Source: Azospirillum soli (GTDB taxonomy: Bacteria > Pseudomonadota > Alphaproteobacteria > Azospirillales > Azospirillaceae). Taken from it: 61,806 nucleotides of DNA. Every line of letters begins with the position of its first letter. The stretch's first letter is position 1. The notes under the pieces are model-generated. The model was not told the DNA's origin, did no database searches, and saw only the letters and a program-made list of their open reading frames with translations. The stretch covers positions 1 to 61,806 of the forward strand of contig NZ_JAGINQ010000031.1 in NCBI RefSeq assembly GCF_017876165.1, read 5' to 3'. Positions 58,716 through 61,806 of the stretch are shown here, in pieces. The position numbers and the translations under genes were made by a program.

Positions 58716-59026
58716 CACAGTCTCCCTCTGGGCCGGCGGCACAGTTTTGGTGGGTTGACCGCCAGAAGGTATGCCTCCATTCCGGCGTCGTCCAATAAAG
58801 AGGCTCCAGCTCTGCCGAGTCCCTATTGCTACATCCCTTTCGGCGGCTCCCGACCCGCTCCAGACCCTCAGCAAGAATCTGCGGATCTGCAATCGGAGCG
58901 GCGGCCAGCACGACAAAGCTCTCTGTAGACGGCTGCCCATTCCCAACCAGGACGACTGCTACGTCCTTAATGATAGGTCGCCCTGCTGTTGCGGATCGTT
59001 GACAGATCAATAACGAGTCCGACCCA
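58716..59026. other. Intergenic region between PEP mutase-like and YeiH genes
   Basis: 311 bp lying upstream of the PEP mutase-like gene and downstream of the YeiH gene, both on the minus strand. No gene or clear palindrome is supported. Confidence 0.4.
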
Positions 59027-60058
59027 TCACCCAATGCCGGACAGGCGGATAAGACCAAGGCTAGCGGCGGCGAGCGCTATCAGGGACAGCAACGCCGCGA
59101 CGGTGACGCGCCCTCCCGAGCGCCCCATCATGCGCAGATCGACCTCCAGCCCCAGCGCCGCCATCGATAGAAGCGTGAGGAGGCTTGCCACCGACGCGAG
59201 GAACGCGGTCAGTGCTTCCGGCATCACATCGAGCGACCGCAGCGCTCCCAGCCCGAAAAAGCCCAGGATGAACCAGGGCACCATCTCGCATACCCGCAGG
59301 CGGCCTCTCCTGTTGCCGCGCTCGGCGACGGACAAGGCGAACACGACGGGGCCGAGCATCAGGACACGGACCAGCTTGACCAGCGTTCCGACCTGAGCGC
59401 TGAGCGCGCCGACCGGAACCGTGGCGGCCAGCACCTGCGGCACAGCATAGACGGTGAGGCCAGCCAGCATCCCATACTGAGTCTGAGAAAGGCCGAGCGG
59501 CTCGACCAGCAACGGCAGCCCGAGCACGACTGGAACCCCCAGCGCGGCGGTAAAGGCGATCGACAGCGCGACCTCTTCGCCGTCGGCCCGGACGGCCGGC
59601 GCTGCGGCGACGATGGCCGAGTTGCCGCAGATCGAGTTACCGCAGGCGACCAGCAGCGCCAAGCGATGCGACAGCCCGACCGTCCGGCCGATCGCGTAGC
59701 TCGCGACGAGCGCCGCCACCACAACACCGGCGATACCGGGAACCAGAAAAGGCCCGGCGTCCAGAATCGCGCCAAACCCAAAGGACGCCCCCAGCAGCGC
59801 GATCGCAACCTCGAGAAGCGGCTTGGCCGCAAAGCGCACCCCCGGCCGCAAGGAGGGCGGCGGCGTCCAAACGGTCCGGACGACAGCCCCCAGCAGGATC
59901 GCCAGAACCAGAGCCTCCAGCCAAGCCCGTCCGAACCATGCCACCTCCACAGCCTGCAGCGCCGCCGCGCTCGCCGCGACGGCCGCGCAGGCCGTCAGCC
60001 CGGGCATCACGTCGGCCACCTTGCTCAGGGCCGTTGTCTTTTCTGGAATGTCCGCCAT
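59027..60058 (-). CDS. YeiH-family putative sulfate/anion exporter
   Basis: 343-residue inner-membrane protein with about ten helices, UPF0324/YeiH family. ALVLAILLGAVVRTVW, AKPLLEVAIALLGASFGFG, and VACGNSICGNSAIVAAAPAVRAD (the conserved Gly-Asn-Ser-Ile-Cys-Gly motif) are family marks, as is PVVFALSVAERGNRR. Members are proposed to export sulfate or related anions; evidence for the substrate is thin. It is divergent from a LysR regulator with a palindrome between, the common arrangement for this family. Confidence 0.9.
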   Translation of the reverse strand: MADIPEKTTALSKVADVMPGLTACAAVAASAAALQAVEVAWFGRAWLEALVLAILLGAVVRTVWTPPPSLRPGVRFAAKPLLEVAIALLGASFGFGAILDAGPFLVPGIAGVVVAALVASYAIGRTVGLSHRLALLVACGNSICGNSAIVAAAPAVRADGEEVALSIAFTAALGVPVVLGLPLLVEPLGLSQTQYGMLAGLTVYAVPQVLAATVPVGALSAQVGTLVKLVRVLMLGPVVFALSVAERGNRRGRLRVCEMVPWFILGFFGLGALRSLDVMPEALTAFLASVASLLTLLSMAALGLEVDLRMMGRSGGRVTVAALLSLIALAAASLGLIRLSGIG

Positions 60059-60140
60059 CGTTCATCGCTCCGCATTCGGGGGGCGGGCCGATTCTGGAGG
60101 CTCGATACCGTTCTCTCAAACGCATTGTCTTGTCCGTTCC

Positions 60141-60157
60141 GTTCGATAAAATCGAAC
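60141..60157. promoter_or_regulatory. Palindromic operator between yeiH-like and lysR genes
   Basis: GTTCGATAAAATCGAAC has perfect 7-bp arms and a 3-bp spacer, fitting a T-N11-A LysR site. It lies 26 nt before the lysR start and 83 nt from the exporter start. Confidence 0.7.
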
Positions 60158-60182
60158 AAAGAGCAGCAGCGCGGAGGAGCCA

Positions 60183-61076
60183 TTGACGTTGGAGCAACTG
60201 CGGATCTTCGTGGCGGTCGCCGAGCGCGAGCATATCCGCCGCGCCGCCGAGGCGTTGCACCTGACCCAGTCGGCCGTCAGCGCCGCGATCCGCGCCATCG
60301 AGGAGCGGCACGACGTCGCCTTGTTCCATCGTGTCGGCCGGCGCATTGAACTCACGGAGGCGGGCCGGCTCTTCCACGGGGAAGCGGCGGCGGTGCTGGC
60401 CCGCGCTCGGGCGGCGGAGCGGCTGCTCGACGACCTCGGCGCGCTTGTCCGCGGCACCCTGCCGGTCGCGGCGAGCCAGACGGTGTCCAACTATTGGCTG
60501 CCGCAACGGCTGGTGCGGTTTCGCGCCGACCATCCGGGGATCGCGACGGTGCTCCACGTTGGCAACACGGCCGAGGTTGTCGGCCGGGTGCTGGACGGCA
60601 GCGTGGATCTCGGCATCGTCGAGGGCGAGGTCGACGCACCGGCCCTGGCGGGCCGGACGGTTGCGCATGACCGGATGGTGATCGTCGTAGCGCCCGGGCA
60701 CCCCTGGACCCAGGTACCTCCCGTAAATGCGGCGGTGTTGGCCGAGGCCGATTGGGTGCTGCGCGAGCCCGGCTCCGGCACGCGGTCGGTGTTCGAAGCC
60801 GCCCTGCTCCGGCATGGGATCGAGATCCCCGCCGCGCGCGTGGTGCTGGAGTTGCCGTCGAACGAGGCCGTTTGCTCCGCCGTGGCGGCCGGCGGCGGCG
60901 TCACGGCCATTTCGGAGCATGTGGTCGAGGCGCTGGTGGCGTCGGGTCGCCTGGCCGTCGTCGCCTTTGCGCTTCCGCCACGCCGCTTCGTCGTGCATTG
61001 GCATAAGGAACGCCAGCTCGGGGCGGCGGCTTACGCTTTCCTGCAGATGATTGGATGTGCACGAAATCCCCAATAA
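60183..61076 (+). CDS. LysR-type regulator of the divergent exporter
   Basis: 297-residue regulator. EQLRIFVAVAEREHIRRAAEAL, HLTQSAVSAAIRAIEERHDVALFHR form the winged helix; the effector domain from about 90 has GTLPVAASQTVSNYWLPQRL and DGSVDLGIVEGEVDAPALAG, like CbbR/YeiE-type proteins. The start is a TTG at 60183, backed by GGAGGAG about 5 nt upstream and the absence of an in-frame ATG nearby. Probably controls the YeiH-type gene across the palindrome at 60141. Confidence 0.91.
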   Translation: MTLEQLRIFVAVAEREHIRRAAEALHLTQSAVSAAIRAIEERHDVALFHRVGRRIELTEAGRLFHGEAAAVLARARAAERLLDDLGALVRGTLPVAASQTVSNYWLPQRLVRFRADHPGIATVLHVGNTAEVVGRVLDGSVDLGIVEGEVDAPALAGRTVAHDRMVIVVAPGHPWTQVPPVNAAVLAEADWVLREPGSGTRSVFEAALLRHGIEIPAARVVLELPSNEAVCSAVAAGGGVTAISEHVVEALVASGRLAVVAFALPPRRFVVHWHKERQLGAAAYAFLQMIGCARNPQ

Positions 61077-61186
61077 TCCCAATCTCGGCCCCGGGGCGCG
61101 CGGGGACAACAACCCACCGCTGGTGCGGATGACCTGACAGCGACGGCGACGATGACCGAGGACGACGCGCCGCTGCTAATGCTCCT

Positions 61187-61806
61187 TCAGAGCTGAAATG
61201 AAGGGTAGAGGCTGCGCAGCTTGATGCGCGCGTCGTCAGTGGTGAACTGCCGGTTGAGGTGGGTGCCGGCGGCGGTGCGGGCATTCTCCCAGTATCGGAC
61301 GTGGCGCTCCAGGGTGGCCTTGCGGGCGATGCGGCGGGCCCGGCATTGCTTGGCCAAGGCGCTCAGTTCGATCCCCGCCATGTTCAGCCAGGAGCCGTGC
61401 TTGGGCGTGTGGTGTACCTCCAAGCGGTCAGCGAGGCGCTTGGCTTCCGCGGGCGGGAACGCCTCGTACAGGCTGGCCGGCGAAGGCGTGTTGATCTGGT
61501 CCATCACCAGCACGACCGTCTCGGCGCTACGGTAGCGCCCGTCCAGCAGATCGCGCACGACGTGCGCCCAGGCGCGCCACGTGGCGCCAACCGGCCAGCG
61601 GCTCGCAGGCGAGGAACAGGCTGGCGACGCCGTGGCGGACGTAGACGTGGTCATAGCGTTCCACCGCGCCCGGCGTAACCGGCAACGGCTGGCGGGTCGC
61701 GCCGATGAGTTGCTTGAAGGGCCAGCCCGACCTCCAGTGCCTCGACGATGCGGGCATCGCTCCACGCCGCCCCGCCCGCGGCTTCGTCCGCCTTCACCAG
61801 GATCTG
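61187..61806 (-). pseudogene. IS630-type transposase, broken and cut by the window edge
   Basis: Minus-strand pieces of an IS630-family transposase. The 5' piece at the edge reads QILVKADEAAGGAAWSDARI (helix-turn-helix part). It then jumps to LIGATRQPLPVTPGAVERYD and VRHGVASLFLACEPLAGWRH in a shifted frame, and after another shift near 61580 to VVLVMDQINTPSPASLYEAF, EVHHTPKHGSWLNMAGIELS and the normal end ARIKLRSLYPSFQL. The catalytic Asp (VMDQ) and Glu (GIELS) are present, but an internal deletion and frameshifts make it inactive. Confidence 0.85.

Overview
The window is GC-rich, gene-dense DNA of an alphaproteobacterium. The protein families and the codon use fit a Rhodospirillales/Azospirillum-like, plant- or soil-associated organism, and the amount of transposon debris suggests an accessory replicon or flexible region. 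The taxonomic assignment is inference. I saw no rRNA gene, tRNA gene or CRISPR array.

Region 1 (about 1-18.7 kb). After an AAC(3)-type acetyltransferase gene comes a minus-strand siderophore locus. Its biosynthetic genes match, in the same order, the six petrobactin genes of Bacillus (asbA-asbB-asbC-asbD-asbE-asbF), with asbD and asbE fused into one gene. They run by stop/start overlaps into a CeuE/FatB/YclQ-type ABC importer (binding protein, two permeases, ATPase). Upstream lie a DUF2218 gene and a TonB-dependent receptor with an N-terminal signalling domain. A FecR anti-sigma factor and a divergent FecI-type sigma factor follow, with two Fur-like sites. An ABC exporter follows fecI. The genes together could make, export, sense and re-import a 3,4-catecholate siderophore. 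Two copies of a 131-172 bp MITE-like element flank the region in opposite orientation.

Region 2 (about 18.9-29.5 kb). A respiratory and nitric-oxide-related island holds norE, norF, a hemerythrin-like protein, a DUF6522-type protein, a large hybrid histidine kinase, an HPP-CBS membrane protein and an orphan cbb3 oxidase subunit I (ccoN). A LysR gene is divergent from ccoN, with a palindrome between them. Decayed IS5- and IS6-type fragments are interspersed.

Region 3 (about 29.5-34.6 kb). Metabolic genes: an alpha/beta hydrolase, a DUF5996 protein, an NADPH-dependent FMN reductase, and a coupled SDR plus aldo/keto reductase pair.

Region 4 (34.9-45.8 kb). Three ABC uptake systems of the nitrate/sulfonate/taurine class and two TauD-type dioxygenases. 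A canonical tauABCD set is followed on the same strand by a binding protein-dioxygenase-ATPase-permease set. A divergent binding protein-permease-ATPase set ends in a small monooxygenase-like protein. A 21-bp palindrome lies in the shared AT-rich divergent promoter region. The apparent job is scavenging sulfur from organosulfonates.

Region 5 (45.8-61.8 kb). A metal-chelate type ABC importer beside an fdhD-like remnant; a chemotaxis receptor; a FadR-type regulator followed by a TRAP transporter, an RpiB-type isomerase and a ribokinase (probable sugar uptake and catabolism, with a TGGT-N3-ACCA operator); a PEP mutase/isocitrate lyase family protein; a YeiH-type exporter with a divergent LysR regulator; and a broken IS630 transposase at the right edge.
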